From Mycobacterium sp. (GTDB lineage: Bacteria > Actinomycetota > Actinomycetes > Mycobacteriales > Mycobacteriaceae), in NCBI RefSeq assembly GCF_004298145.1, contig NZ_SCRH01000038.1, positions 310,001-374,000 of the forward strand: 64,000 nt of DNA, given 5' to 3'. Both the position numbers and the translations under genes were made by a program. Numbering within the stretch: the first letter of the stretch is position 1; every line of letters starts with the position of its first letter. The notes below the pieces were generated by a model that made no database searches, was not told the DNA's origin, and saw only the letters and a program-made list of their open reading frames with translations. Positions 9,291 through 17,923 of this stretch are shown piece by piece.

Positions 9291-10670
9291 ATGCGCAACG
9301 ATGCAGGGATGCGGTGTGACGTTGCGCGTGAAGCGCTGTCGGCTCGATTGGATGGTGAGCGCCCCCAGGTGCTCGCGCAGCAGGTCGATGCCCATCTTGA
9401 ATCCTGCCGCAGTTGCCGCTCCTGGCTGATCGGGGCGGCGGCACAGACGCGTCGGCTGGCCTCGGTTACGCCCGGCGAGGGACCCGACCTGGTCGACAAA
9501 ATTATGGCCAGCATCGGCGAGCAGCCCTCCGGACACCATGCCTGGATGCGCTGGCTGCGGTCGCACTACCGGCGGTGGGGGTTGATCGGTGTGGGTCTGT
9601 TCCAGGTGGCGGTCGCCGCCGCCCAGATCAGCGGGGTCGATTTCGGCATGGTGTCCGGTCACATGCACGGCGCGATGTCGGGCGAGCACTTGATGCATGA
9701 GTCCACGGCGTGGTTGCTGGCGTTGGGTTTGGCGATGGTCGCTGCCGGCGTCTGGCCCGCCTCCGCGTCGGGGGTGGCGGCGATCACGGGCGTGTATTCC
9801 GTTGCGCTACTGAGTTATGTGCTCGTCGATGCCTTCGCGGGACAGGTCACGGCCACCAGGATCGCCAGCCACATGCCCCTGCTGTTGGGCCTGGCATTCG
9901 CGTTGCTGGTGGCGCGCGAGCGGGTGGGTTCGCACCGACGGCACGGCTCCGACGGCTCGGCCGACGCCGACTTCCCAGCTTGGGCGGCCGACTCCCCCAG
10001 CGGTCGGCGACGCGGACATCTGCGGCCGATCAATCACGCGGCCCTCGACCACACCGCATCGTCTACGACGACCCGTCGTAGGATCGGGAAACCCGCGGCA
10101 CTAAGGTGGTTGAGCATGATCGCGCCGAGCGACGACGAGGCCGTGACCGAGCTCGCGTTGTCAGCCGCACGCGGGAACGCGCGAGCGCTCGAGGCGTTCA
10201 TCAAAGCCACCCAGCAAGACGTGTGGCGGTTCGTCGCCTACCTGTCCGATGCCGGCAACGCCGACGATCTGACCCAGGAGACTTTCCTGCGCGCCATCGG
10301 CGCCGTCGAGCGGTTCTCCGGACGCTCGAGCGCCCGGACGTGGCTGCTCTCCATCGCGCGCCGGGTGGTGGCCGATCACATCCGCCACCTGCAATCGCGG
10401 CCGCGCACTGCGCTGGGCGCCGATCCCGAACACGTCGTGCGCGGCGACCGCCACGCCCGCGGATTCGAAGACCTGGTTGAGGTGACGACGATGATCGCCG
10501 GCCTCAACCCCGAACAGCGGGAAGCGCTTCTGCTCACCCAGTTGCTCGGGTTGCCCTATGCCGACGCCGCCGCGGTGTGCGGCTGCCCGGTGGGCACCAT
10601 CCGGTCGCGGGTCGCGCGTGCCCGCGATGCGCTGCTGGCCGATGGCGAGCTCGGCGACCTAACGGGCTAG
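9291..10670 (+). CDS. Zinc-finger membrane anti-sigma-like domain reading in frame into SigC (possible fusion)
   Basis: One uninterrupted frame of 459 codons. Residues 1-60 form a zinc-associated anti-sigma (ZAS/zf-HC2) domain with Cys9 and His35-x3-Cys39-x2-Cys42. About four membrane helices follow (near 93-113, 135-155, 157-178 and 185-202), then a basic, disordered linker, then the whole of SigC from residue 276. No stop separates the two parts. Either this is a membrane-tethered fusion of a regulator and its sigma factor, or the upstream frame simply lacks its stop and SigC starts separately inside it. The start could be ATG 9291 or 9309; neither has a strong ribosome site, whereas the internal SigC start does. 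Confidence 0.55.
   Translation: MRNDAGMRCDVAREALSARLDGERPQVLAQQVDAHLESCRSCRSWLIGAAAQTRRLASVTPGEGPDLVDKIMASIGEQPSGHHAWMRWLRSHYRRWGLIGVGLFQVAVAAAQISGVDFGMVSGHMHGAMSGEHLMHESTAWLLALGLAMVAAGVWPASASGVAAITGVYSVALLSYVLVDAFAGQVTATRIASHMPLLLGLAFALLVARERVGSHRRHGSDGSADADFPAWAADSPSGRRRGHLRPINHAALDHTASSTTTRRRIGKPAALRWLSMIAPSDDEAVTELALSAARGNARALEAFIKATQQDVWRFVAYLSDAGNADDLTQETFLRAIGAVERFSGRSSARTWLLSIARRVVADHIRHLQSRPRTALGADPEHVVRGDRHARGFEDLVEVTTMIAGLNPEQREALLLTQLLGLPYADAAAVCGCPVGTIRSRVARARDALLADGELGDLTG
10063..10081. promoter_or_regulatory. Perfect 8-bp inverted repeat upstream of the sigC start
   Basis: CTACGACG and CGTCGTAG are separated by ACC and end 34 bases before the sigC ATG. GGGAAAC, which resembles a SigC-type -35 element, lies just downstream at 10086-10092. 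The repeat could be an operator, an RNA hairpin controlling SigC translation, or chance inside coding sequence if the long frame is translated. The pairing is seen directly; the role is guesswork. Confidence 0.4.
10116..10670 (+). CDS. sigC: SigC, ECF-type RNA polymerase sigma factor
   Basis: Extracytoplasmic-function sigma factor directing RNA polymerase to SigC promoters. Region 2 includes [18 protein letters not shown] and [12 protein letters not shown]. Region 4 includes [18 protein letters not shown] followed by the recognition helix [16 protein letters not shown]. The 184-residue length and sequence match Rv2069. The ATG at 10116 has a strong ribosome site, AAGGTGG, six bases upstream, which argues for an independent start even though the frame is open for another 275 codons upstream. 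The gene's end overlaps convergent cobK by 12 bases. H37Rv SigC has no recognised anti-sigma factor, so the upstream zinc-finger segment is of interest. Confidence 0.85.
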   Translation: MIAPSDDEAVTELALSAARGNARALEAFIKATQQDVWRFVAYLSDAGNADDLTQETFLRAIGAVERFSGRSSARTWLLSIARRVVADHIRHLQSRPRTALGADPEHVVRGDRHARGFEDLVEVTTMIAGLNPEQREALLLTQLLGLPYADAAAVCGCPVGTIRSRVARARDALLADGELGDLTG

Positions 10671-11387
10671 CGCGCCAACCCATTCGGCGGCCTCGGCCAC
10701 GGTGCCGACGGTCGACACGCCGGCCGGCAACGGTGGACGCGCCACCATCACCACCGGAACATTCAGCGCCGCAGCCGCATCCAGCTTCGCCCGCGTCATC
10801 TGCCCGCCGCTGTTCTTGGTGACCAGCGCGTCGATGCGGTGCCCGCGCAGCAGCGCGAATTCGTCGTCGTAGCCATACGGGCCGCGCGAGAGCACCAGCC
10901 GGTGATGACGCGGCAGCGAGGAGCTGTCCGGTTCGGTGACCGCCCGGATCAAAAACCACGCGTCGCTGTCAGCGAACGCCGGAACTCCCGAACGCCCCGT
11001 GGTGAGAAACACACGCGGATAGCCTTGCCGTGCAACGGTTTCAGCTGCATAAACATCCGACTCGACGACGGTGGCGGCGCCGGGATCCCACGCCGGGCGC
11101 GCCAGGATTAGATGAGGGATCCGTAATTCGCCACACACGGCGGCGGCGTGTGCGGTCATGGTGGCCGCGAACGGGTGGGTGGCGTCGACGACGGCGTCGA
11201 TGCGTTCGTCGTGCAGCCAGCGCCGCAGGCCATCCACGCCGCCGAAGCCGCCGCTGCGCACCGCTCCGACGGGCAAGGCCGGATCCGGTACCCGGCCCGC
11301 CAGGGAGCTGATGACGTCGATGCGGGGGTGCAGGGCTTTCGCCAGTGCGCGCGCCTCGCCGGTGCCGCCGAGCAGCAAGACCCGCAT
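10659..11387 (-). CDS. cobK: CobK, precorrin-6A reductase
   Basis: NADPH-dependent reductase converting precorrin-6A to precorrin-6B. The 242-residue protein starts [19 protein letters not shown], the expected nucleotide-binding opening, and has the conserved [11 protein letters not shown]. Length is close to the 244 recalled for Rv2070c. Its start overlaps the stop of cobM by one base (TGATG), and cobM overlaps cobL, so cobL-cobM-cobK form a coupled leftward operon. Its 3' end overlaps sigC by 12 bases. Confidence 0.93.
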   Translation of the reverse strand: MRVLLLGGTGEARALAKALHPRIDVISSLAGRVPDPALPVGAVRSGGFGGVDGLRRWLHDERIDAVVDATHPFAATMTAHAAAVCGELRIPHLILARPAWDPGAATVVESDVYAAETVARQGYPRVFLTTGRSGVPAFADSDAWFLIRAVTEPDSSSLPRHHRLVLSRGPYGYDDEFALLRGHRIDALVTKNSGGQMTRAKLDAAAALNVPVVMVARPPLPAGVSTVGTVAEAAEWVGALAR

Positions 11388-12142
11388 CAGTGCCTGCTCC
11401 CCCGGGCTCGCCCCGCCGAATACAGGTAACTGTCGGTGAATTCCCCTGCGGTCAGAACGTCGCCGACCACGATGACGGCGGTCTTGGTGATGTTGGCCTC
11501 ATGCATCTGCGCGGCGAGGTCGGCGAGTGTGCCGCGCAGCACCGTCTCCCGCGGCCAGCTCGCGAAAGCCACGACGGCGGCCGGCGTTTCGGGCCGGTAG
11601 CCGCCCGCGAGAAGCTGCGGGATGATGGCGTCGATCTGGGCGGCCGCCAAATGCAGGACCAGCGTGGCGGCGGACCGGGCGAGCGCAGCCAGCTCCTCGC
11701 CGGGGGGCATGGCTGTGGACAGGGTCGCCACCCGGGTCAGCGTCACCGTCTGCGCAACCCCGGGGACGGTGAGCTCACGTTTCAGGGCGGCCGCGGCCGC
11801 GGCGAAAGCCGGTACGCCGGGCACGATTTCGTAGTCGATACCCAGCGAGTCGAGGCGGCGGCACTGCTCGGCCAGCGCGCTGTAGAGCGACGGGTCACCG
11901 GAGTGCAGTCGCGCCACGTCATGCCCGGCGGCGTGCGCCTGGCTGAGTTCGGTGATGATCTGCTCCAACGTCAACGGGCCGGTGTCAACGATTTTCGCGT
12001 TCTCCGGGCAGAAGGTAAGCAGGTCGTCCGGCATGATCGACCCGGCGTACAGGCACACGGGGCACGATTGCAGGAGCCGTTGGCCGCGGACGGTGATCAG
12101 GTCGGCGGCGCCCGGGCCCGCGCCGATGAAGTACACCGTCAT
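11387..12142 (-). CDS. cobM: CobM, precorrin-4 C11-methyltransferase
   Basis: SAM-dependent methyltransferase that methylates precorrin-4 at C-11 to give precorrin-5. The 251-residue protein starts MTVYFIGAGPGAADLITVRG, the family's glycine-rich SAM-binding start, and has HSGDPSLYSALAEQCRRL as the second conserved loop. The length equals that of Rv2071c. The ATG chosen overlaps the cobL stop (ATGA); longer starts in this frame only read back through cobL. Confidence 0.95.
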   Translation of the reverse strand: MTVYFIGAGPGAADLITVRGQRLLQSCPVCLYAGSIMPDDLLTFCPENAKIVDTGPLTLEQIITELSQAHAAGHDVARLHSGDPSLYSALAEQCRRLDSLGIDYEIVPGVPAFAAAAAALKRELTVPGVAQTVTLTRVATLSTAMPPGEELAALARSAATLVLHLAAAQIDAIIPQLLAGGYRPETPAAVVAFASWPRETVLRGTLADLAAQMHEANITKTAVIVVGDVLTAGEFTDSYLYSAGRARGSRH

Positions 12143-13311
12143 TTGGTCACCGCCCACTGGGTGACCGGGTAATGCGAGTGCCAGCCCGTGAAGCCGCCCA
12201 GCGCCGCGCCGTGATAGTGCTGGAAACGTCGCAGCTTTCCGCCTAAACGCGTATACGCTTGTGTAAGCACGGCTTCCGACTCGGTGGTGACCACATTGGC
12301 GACAAGCCGCCCGCCGGGGGGCAGCTTGTCGAGGCAGGCGTCGAGCAGACCGGGCCGGGTCAGTCCGCCGCCGATGAAGATGGCCGACGGCGGCTCGGCG
12401 CCATCGAAAGCGTCGGGGGCGTCGCCGCGTACGTCGATGCCGACGCCGAAAGCCGCGGCGTTGAATTCGACGTTGTGACGGCGTCGTTCGTCGCGTTCGA
12501 AAGCGACCGCGGCGCAACCCTGTCCGCTGAGGCACCACTCGACGCTGATGCTGCCCGAGCCCGCGCCGACGTCCCACAACCGCTCACCGGGGCGCGGTGC
12601 CAGCGCGGCCAGCGTCACCGCGCGCATTCCCTGTTTGGTGATTTGGCCGTCGTGGGTGAATGCGTCGTCGGGCGCGGGCGAAACGCGTTCGTCGGGCAGG
12701 TAGCGCACGGCGATCACGTTGAGGTCGTCGATGCCTCGCGGGGCGCCGTCGGCCCAGTCGCGGGCGGTGCCGTCGCGGCGATGTTCGTCTGGGCCGCCGA
12801 GTCTTTCGAGAACGGTGAACCGCGAATCGCCGCGGCCGTGTGCGTTGAGCAGCGCGGCCAGCTCGGCGGGTGTGGATTTGCTTTGCGACAGCACGATCGC
12901 TTGGCCGCCGCGGCGCACGGCGGTGTGCGGCTGCGCGGTGACCAGGCTGATCACTTCGGTGTCGTGGACGCTCCAGCCCATCCGCGCGCACGCCAGCGTC
13001 ACCGAGGACACGTGCGGCAGCACCCGCACCTTCTCGGGGCCGTACAGCCGGGTCAGTGTGCCGCCGATGCCGTGCAACAGCGGATCGCCGCTGGCCACTA
13101 CGTGGACGTCGCCCGCGTGGTCGTCGAGCAGGGTCTGCAGGGCGGGCAGCATGGGTGAAGGCCACTGCCGTCGGGGCGCCGGCACCGTGTCGTCGAGAAG
13201 GTCGAGTTGCCGCTTGGAGCCGTAAATTACCGTGGCCCTTCGGAGTTCGTCTCGCGATGCTTCGACGAGCCCGGCCATCCCGTCTGCGCCGATGCCGACC
13301 ACGACGATCAT
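12139..13311 (-). CDS. cobL: CobL, precorrin-6Y C5,15-methyltransferase (decarboxylating)
   Basis: Two-domain enzyme that methylates precorrin-6B at C-5 and C-15 and removes the acetate carboxyl at C-12. The N-terminal half is the corrin methyltransferase fold (MIVVVGIGADGMAGL, VVASGDPLLHGIGG). The C-terminal half is a CbiT-like SAM methyltransferase (RLWDVGAGSGSISVEW, AIFIGGGLTRPGLLD). The ATG at 13311 gives 390 residues, as recalled for Rv2072c; a GTG at 13320 adds three residues. First gene of the leftward cobL-cobM-cobK operon, 46 bases downstream of the SDR gene. Confidence 0.94.
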   Translation of the reverse strand: MIVVVGIGADGMAGLVEASRDELRRATVIYGSKRQLDLLDDTVPAPRRQWPSPMLPALQTLLDDHAGDVHVVASGDPLLHGIGGTLTRLYGPEKVRVLPHVSSVTLACARMGWSVHDTEVISLVTAQPHTAVRRGGQAIVLSQSKSTPAELAALLNAHGRGDSRFTVLERLGGPDEHRRDGTARDWADGAPRGIDDLNVIAVRYLPDERVSPAPDDAFTHDGQITKQGMRAVTLAALAPRPGERLWDVGAGSGSISVEWCLSGQGCAAVAFERDERRRHNVEFNAAAFGVGIDVRGDAPDAFDGAEPPSAIFIGGGLTRPGLLDACLDKLPPGGRLVANVVTTESEAVLTQAYTRLGGKLRRFQHYHGAALGGFTGWHSHYPVTQWAVTK

Positions 13312-13357
13312 GAGCGCCACTCCTCGTCGCTTCGCACCGCATCGTCGCCGGCGCCGA

Positions 13358-14107
13358 TCATCGCGGCATCCTGCGCCACACGAACTGCGGCAGCAATCGC
13401 ATCACGGCGGCCGCGGGCCCCAGCGCCCACGGGATCCACACGGTGCGTCGGCCTTTGGCCAGCGCACGCGCGGTCGCGGCGGCCACCCGCGCGGGCGTGC
13501 TGGGCAGCGGCGCGGGCGTCATGCCTTCCGTCATACGCCCGATGACAAATCCCGGGCGCGCAATCAGCAGCCGCACCCCGGTGCCGTGCAGCGCGTCGGC
13601 CAGGCCGCTCGCGAAACCGTCCAGGCCGGCCTTGGCCGAGCCGTAGACGTAGTTGGCCCGGCGCACGCGCGCACCGGCGATCGAGGAGAACACCACCAGT
13701 TGGCCGCGCCCGGCCGCACGCATCGCGGCGGCCAGGTGGGTGAGCATGCTGACCTGGGCGACGTAGTCGGTGTGCACGACGGCGACCGCGTGTGCGGCGT
13801 CGGTCTCGGCGCGGGGCTGGTCGCCCAGGATTCCGAAGGCCAGGACCGCGGTGCCGATGGGTCCGTGGTCGGCGATGACCGAGGCGACCAGCGGGGCGTG
13901 CGAGGCCAGGTCGTCGGCATCGAACTCCCTGGTGTCGACCGCGGTCGCACCGGCGGCTTTGAGCGCGCTGACCTGGTCGGCGAGCCGATCGGCGTTCCGC
14001 GCGGCCAGCACGACCGTCGCCCCCGGCGCGAGGCGTCGCGCCAGCTCCACCCCGATCTCGCTGCGCCCACCCAGGATTAGTATCGGGCCCGCGCTCGTGT
14101 CGTCCAC
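13358..14107 (-). CDS. Short-chain dehydrogenase, DprE2-like (Rv2073c homologue)
   Basis: A 249-residue SDR. The nucleotide-binding start is ILILGGRSEIGVELARRL, where GGRSEIG takes the place of the usual TGxxxGIG, as in decaprenylphosphoryl-ribose epimerase subunit DprE2 and its relatives. The active-site pair is in YVYGSAKAGLDG, with the serine in VFSSIAGARVRRA. The basic, hydrophobic C-terminus (LLPQFVWRRMPR) is typical of that group. Substrate unknown; by similarity perhaps a lipid-linked sugar. Length equals Rv2073c. It lies upstream of cobL on the same strand and may be cotranscribed, but there is no reason to place it in the cobalamin pathway. Confidence 0.87.
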   Translation of the reverse strand: MDDTSAGPILILGGRSEIGVELARRLAPGATVVLAARNADRLADQVSALKAAGATAVDTREFDADDLASHAPLVASVIADHGPIGTAVLAFGILGDQPRAETDAAHAVAVVHTDYVAQVSMLTHLAAAMRAAGRGQLVVFSSIAGARVRRANYVYGSAKAGLDGFASGLADALHGTGVRLLIARPGFVIGRMTEGMTPAPLPSTPARVAAATARALAKGRRTVWIPWALGPAAAVMRLLPQFVWRRMPR

Positions 14108-14139
14108 GGCTGCGATTATTACCTGCGCTAGCGTGAGCG

Positions 14140-14553
14140 ATGATGGCGAATACCACTACCCGGCTCACCGACGAGGCCCTGGCGTTTCTGTCGGAACGCC
14201 ATCTGGCCATGCTGACCACGCTGCGAGCCGACAATTCGCCGCACGTGGTGGCGGTAGGTTTCACCTTCGACCCCAGGACGCACATCGCGCGGGTCATCAC
14301 CACCGGCGGTTCACAGAAGGCGGTCAACGCCGATCGTGGCGGGCTGGCCGTGCTGAGCCAGGTCGACGGCGCGCGGTGGCTGTCGCTGGAGGGCCGATCC
14401 AAGGTCAATAGCGACGTCGACGCGGTGCGCGACGCCGAGCTGCGCTACGCCCAGCGCTACCGCACGCCCCGCCCCAACCCGCGACGGGTAGTCATCGAGG
14501 TTCAGGTGGAGCGGCTGCTGGGGTCGTCGGATCTGTTGGACCGGGGCGAGTAG
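14140..14553 (+). CDS. F420-dependent biliverdin reductase-like protein (Rv2074 homologue)
   Basis: A 137-residue split-barrel flavin/deazaflavin protein of the pyridoxamine-oxidase-like superfamily. It is nearly collinear with Rv2074, which was shown to use F420H2 to reduce biliverdin. Conserved stretches are [33 protein letters not shown] and [19 protein letters not shown]. It may start at ATG 14140 or 14143. It is divergent from the SDR gene with 32 bases between starts, and its stop is 10 bases from the convergent immunity gene stop. Function rests on similarity to Rv2074. Confidence 0.9.
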   Translation: MMANTTTRLTDEALAFLSERHLAMLTTLRADNSPHVVAVGFTFDPRTHIARVITTGGSQKAVNADRGGLAVLSQVDGARWLSLEGRSKVNSDVDAVRDAELRYAQRYRTPRPNPRRVVIEVQVERLLGSSDLLDRGE

Positions 14554-14563
14554 TACGCACCTG

Positions 14564-15133
14564 TCAGCCCATTTCGGCGTTTACTCGTGTGATAACACTG
14601 TCCGGAAAGCCATCAAGAAGATACGCGTTTAGCTCATCATAAGAAAGCGGAAGGATGTGACTGTAGGGCATATCACCGCGCGTCATAATAAAGTATGCAT
14701 CTGGATTACTTCGGAGCACATACTTGACCACTCGATCACTTGCAATCTGTGCGTCTACCTGCGGATCAAGGCCTTCGTCATCCCATTTCCAGCTGAGCGG
14801 TTCCAATCTGCAACTAATTCGGAGCGACTCCGCTATTTCATAAATCAGGAATTTTCCGGCATCGCGAACTTGTGAAAAGCTTCCTTTGGGGGTTTCGACG
14901 GGAACTTCACTACGTTCAGTCGACGCCCGGAGCACTCTGTAGTCGCCACCAGTACCTTCAAGTATGTACGCCCACCAGTCCGGGTAGGGAAAGCCGAAGC
15001 GAAAAGATAAGCGGCCGTCTTCCCAAGCTGCTTCATCGGGAGACGCTTCCCCTGCGTACCCATATATACGCCGCCAAGCGTTGTACCGGGCAATCAGTTC
15101 GGCAATATCAGGGTCGTCTTTTTCTAAAGTCAC
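14564..15133 (-). CDS. Probable immunity protein for the adjacent TNT-type toxin
   Basis: A 189-residue acidic protein rich in aromatic residues (WWAYILEGTGGDYRVL, WKWDDEGLDP, DAYFIMTRGD), without signal peptide or membrane segment. I cannot name its family from sequence alone. It lies 31 bases downstream of a toxin gene on the same strand, the usual place for a cognate immunity gene; the M. tuberculosis TNT toxin has the inhibitor IFT (Rv3902c) in the same relation. Base composition is unusual: a 60-base line counted by eye (14641-14700) has 27 G+C, far below the flanking genes, which suggests recent transfer. The inhibitor role is inferred from position. Confidence 0.68.
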   Translation of the reverse strand: MTLEKDDPDIAELIARYNAWRRIYGYAGEASPDEAAWEDGRLSFRFGFPYPDWWAYILEGTGGDYRVLRASTERSEVPVETPKGSFSQVRDAGKFLIYEIAESLRISCRLEPLSWKWDDEGLDPQVDAQIASDRVVKYVLRSNPDAYFIMTRGDMPYSHILPLSYDELNAYLLDGFPDSVITRVNAEMG

Positions 15134-15164
15134 CCGTAGCTCCTTGGCGTCGATAAATAGCGTA

Positions 15165-17816
15165 TCATTTCGGCGGCGTTATTTCTTTCAGAAGTCGCCT
15201 CTGAATCAACTCATCAACTGGCACTGGCCGTCCAGTTGATTTGTCAAATACGATCCACTGGTCGCCACCACCAGGTTGCCCAAATGCTTCTTTAGCCGGG
15301 CCATGTTGCACTACCCAATCTTTGCCTGGAGGTATTTCGCGGCCAGTGCCCTCGAATGCATGGTATTGGGCAGCCAATCCGGGCGGCGTCGCACGCTCTG
15401 CCAATGGAACGCCTTCAGGTGACAGGAAACCTCCCCCGTTAGGGCCTACGCGGTCCAAGTGGAGATCGACTGGAATATGATTACTCTCAAACGGGATTCC
15501 TGCGAATCCGTTCTTTGGTGCTTGAACGTCCCAGTCCCAAATTCTTTCGCCGCTTACACTCTTGATTGTGAATTCTCGATTGAATTCTTCTACGGTCCGG
15601 CCAGCTAACGGTTCATAACCGTCAAGGATGCTGCGCGGAATACCACCGTCAGCCAACCGCTGAAGCTCAGCCCCGGGATGGTCCAACACGCCCAAGGCAC
15701 CCGACGTGGGTAAGGGGTAGTCGACACCGGGGATCTTTACTGGCGTTGGCTGTTCATGAGCACCGCCATTTCCGTCGGGTGTTTCACCTGTGCCGCCGTC
15801 ATCTACGTCCTGGCCAGGCGAACCTTCGCCGTTTGACCGATCGCCCGGCGCATCACCATCGCCATGTCCGCTTGGATCTCCGCCGTGTGGCTCCCCGGGC
15901 GCGTGTTCACCCGGAGGGCCACCCTCGCCAGGTCCGTGCCAGCCATTGCCCGACATCGGCACTTCGGCCGGATGACCTTCGGGAGCCGCGAAATGGGGGG
16001 ATGCCGGCGAAGGCGCCGGTGCGTGGGCAGTCAAAGGCGCGGCCTCACTGGGAGATCCGCTGGGCGATACCGACGGCGAATGGTCGAACGGTTGCGAAAG
16101 TGCCGATGGCAAGCGCTCGCCGGCAGCGGCGGGCGAACCGACGGCCGGTGCCGACGCGGGTTCGTGCGGGGCGCCAGCAGGCACCGATGCCGGCTCACGC
16201 GGACCCTCCGCCGGTACCGATGCGGGTTCATGCGGTGCCTTCGCCGACGTTTGAGGTACGTCCGGCGCCGCATCCGCCGGGCGCGGTGCCGACTCGACCG
16301 GCGCCTCAATCGGCTTACCGGTTGGCACTGCCACCGGAGTCCCACTGGGAGGCTCAACCTTCGGCAGGTCCTTGGTGACTCCTTCGAGGTTCTTGGTCAG
16401 ATCGCCGCCCGCCCTGGTGATGTCGGTCAACCCAGCGCGTGCGCGGGCGAGCCCGCCAAGCCCTTCGGCCGCACCGGCACGCCCGGCCGCAGCCTCCGCC
16501 TCGGCGCCACGAGTGGCGGCCCCAGCACCGTCCACCGCAGCGCCCGCTTCGCCGGCCCCGGGTATAAGCAACGTGGCCAAGTCGAAGAGGTTTTCACCAG
16601 CGCCTAACCCCGGCCGGTCTCTTCTCCAATCTTCAAGATGCAGAAGGGATTTGATTTGCTGCAGTTCTGTATCCCCGGCCTCCTTGGGGTTGAGAACGGC
16701 GTTGAACAGACTTCCCTTCCACACGTTTTTCGCCAACCCCGTCCAGGTGGCGGCATACCCGTCGGGATCGACCGCACCCCACACCGGGAGGAGGTCGCCC
16801 ATGCTGACCGCCATACCGACCGCGCCCTTGAGGACACCCTCGTTCGCGTTCAGCCACGTGTCGAACACTGTCGCCACCTGGTTTCCGACCGCCTCACCCA
16901 GAAAATCCTTGAGCTGGCCCCGCGTATATTTTTCGAGTTTGACGATGAGGCCGTCGACGACCTGCATCCCGCCTTTCACCATCTGCTCACCGGCGCGGGC
17001 TTCGCGCCCCAAGTCGTGCAGCACGCCGTCGATGTCTTGGGCGATCTTTTTGATCTCGTCGAGCGCGTCGCCTTTGACGATCAACATCAGGTCATGTCCC
17101 AGGTCGGATAATGACCCCAGCCGGTTCAGCAGATCGCGAATATGGTGGTGAGCTTGATTGACCTCGTCGGCGAACTTGTCGAGATTCGTCGCGAGCTTTC
17201 CGGACTGCTCGCCGATTTGCGCAAGGCAGTCGCCGACCTTCGACAGAGCATCATCGATCTTGTCGCCTTCGGGTATGTGTTGCCCATCGAATAGCGACTT
17301 CGAAGCGCTGAGTGCATTCTTCATGCCGCTCACCGTCGCGCCGAAACTGCGCCACCGGGCCGCGGCCGCATGCAGCGCGGCGACGTCGCCGTCCGGCCAC
17401 ACATCGTCGACGAAGGATTCCACTACCGCCCAAAGCAATGGCGGCGGCTCCCCTTTACCCCACGTCCCTGGGGGTCCGGGCGGCGTGAAATTGGGCGGTT
17501 CGGACGGTGCCTGCAGGACGCCGGCACCGCCACCCAGCGTCGAGGCCGCTTCGACCCTCGAATAGTTCGCTGCGCCTTGCCGTATGCGGGCCCCACATTG
17601 TCGGCACGCGTTGACGCCCGCCGCCGCCGCCTTCAAGAGCTGCTCTGCGGCATCCTGATATGCCAGACCGAACGTCGTACCGGCGGCATCCAAGCCCGTA
17701 TGCGCCGAAAAGCCCGCCGTCAACACCGTCAGACTCGCGGCCAGACCATCACCGGCCGCAACCACGGCACTACCCGCGGCGTACATCGCCTCCGGATCAA
17801 CGGCCAAGGGAGCCAC
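15165..17816 (-). CDS. CpnT-like secreted toxin with C-terminal TNT NAD-glycohydrolase domain
   Basis: An 883-residue polymorphic toxin. The N-terminus (VAPLAVDPEAMYAAGSAVVA) resembles that of CpnT (Rv3903c), with an alpha-helical WXG100-like region to about residue 330. A Pro/Ala/Ser-rich linker follows, with repeated PHEPAS- and PREPAS-type units and a Gly/Asp/His-rich stretch. From about residue 782 comes a TNT domain with LDRVGPNGGGFLSPEG and FGQPGGGDQW, whose Gln corresponds to the key Gln of M. tuberculosis TNT. TNT destroys NAD in host cells; this one may act on hosts or rival bacteria. The GTG at 17816 is chosen by match to CpnT; GTG 17858 would add 14 residues. The last 600 bases are much AT-richer than the rest. 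Confidence 0.85.
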   Translation of the reverse strand: MAPLAVDPEAMYAAGSAVVAAGDGLAASLTVLTAGFSAHTGLDAAGTTFGLAYQDAAEQLLKAAAAGVNACRQCGARIRQGAANYSRVEAASTLGGGAGVLQAPSEPPNFTPPGPPGTWGKGEPPPLLWAVVESFVDDVWPDGDVAALHAAAARWRSFGATVSGMKNALSASKSLFDGQHIPEGDKIDDALSKVGDCLAQIGEQSGKLATNLDKFADEVNQAHHHIRDLLNRLGSLSDLGHDLMLIVKGDALDEIKKIAQDIDGVLHDLGREARAGEQMVKGGMQVVDGLIVKLEKYTRGQLKDFLGEAVGNQVATVFDTWLNANEGVLKGAVGMAVSMGDLLPVWGAVDPDGYAATWTGLAKNVWKGSLFNAVLNPKEAGDTELQQIKSLLHLEDWRRDRPGLGAGENLFDLATLLIPGAGEAGAAVDGAGAATRGAEAEAAAGRAGAAEGLGGLARARAGLTDITRAGGDLTKNLEGVTKDLPKVEPPSGTPVAVPTGKPIEAPVESAPRPADAAPDVPQTSAKAPHEPASVPAEGPREPASVPAGAPHEPASAPAVGSPAAAGERLPSALSQPFDHSPSVSPSGSPSEAAPLTAHAPAPSPASPHFAAPEGHPAEVPMSGNGWHGPGEGGPPGEHAPGEPHGGDPSGHGDGDAPGDRSNGEGSPGQDVDDGGTGETPDGNGGAHEQPTPVKIPGVDYPLPTSGALGVLDHPGAELQRLADGGIPRSILDGYEPLAGRTVEEFNREFTIKSVSGERIWDWDVQAPKNGFAGIPFESNHIPVDLHLDRVGPNGGGFLSPEGVPLAERATPPGLAAQYHAFEGTGREIPPGKDWVVQHGPAKEAFGQPGGGDQWIVFDKSTGRPVPVDELIQRRLLKEITPPK

Positions 17817-17923
17817 GTGCGGAATTTTCGCGCAGGCCCGCACGTGGCCGCTACTCACCCCATGATCGGTGCCGCCAAGCTAGCCACGGTCACCTCGCCG
17901 TCACAATTCGTTCGGCCACAGCC

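Noticed and set aside
13321..13357. A third short repeat family between cobL and the SDR gene
   Set aside because: The CTCCTCGTCGCTTCGCACC stretch loosely resembles family A but has one copy and no clear stem.
13308..14408. Longer leftward frame over the SDR gene with a start near 14408
   Set aside because: It reads a different, unconserved frame; the 249-residue frame carries the clear SDR motifs.
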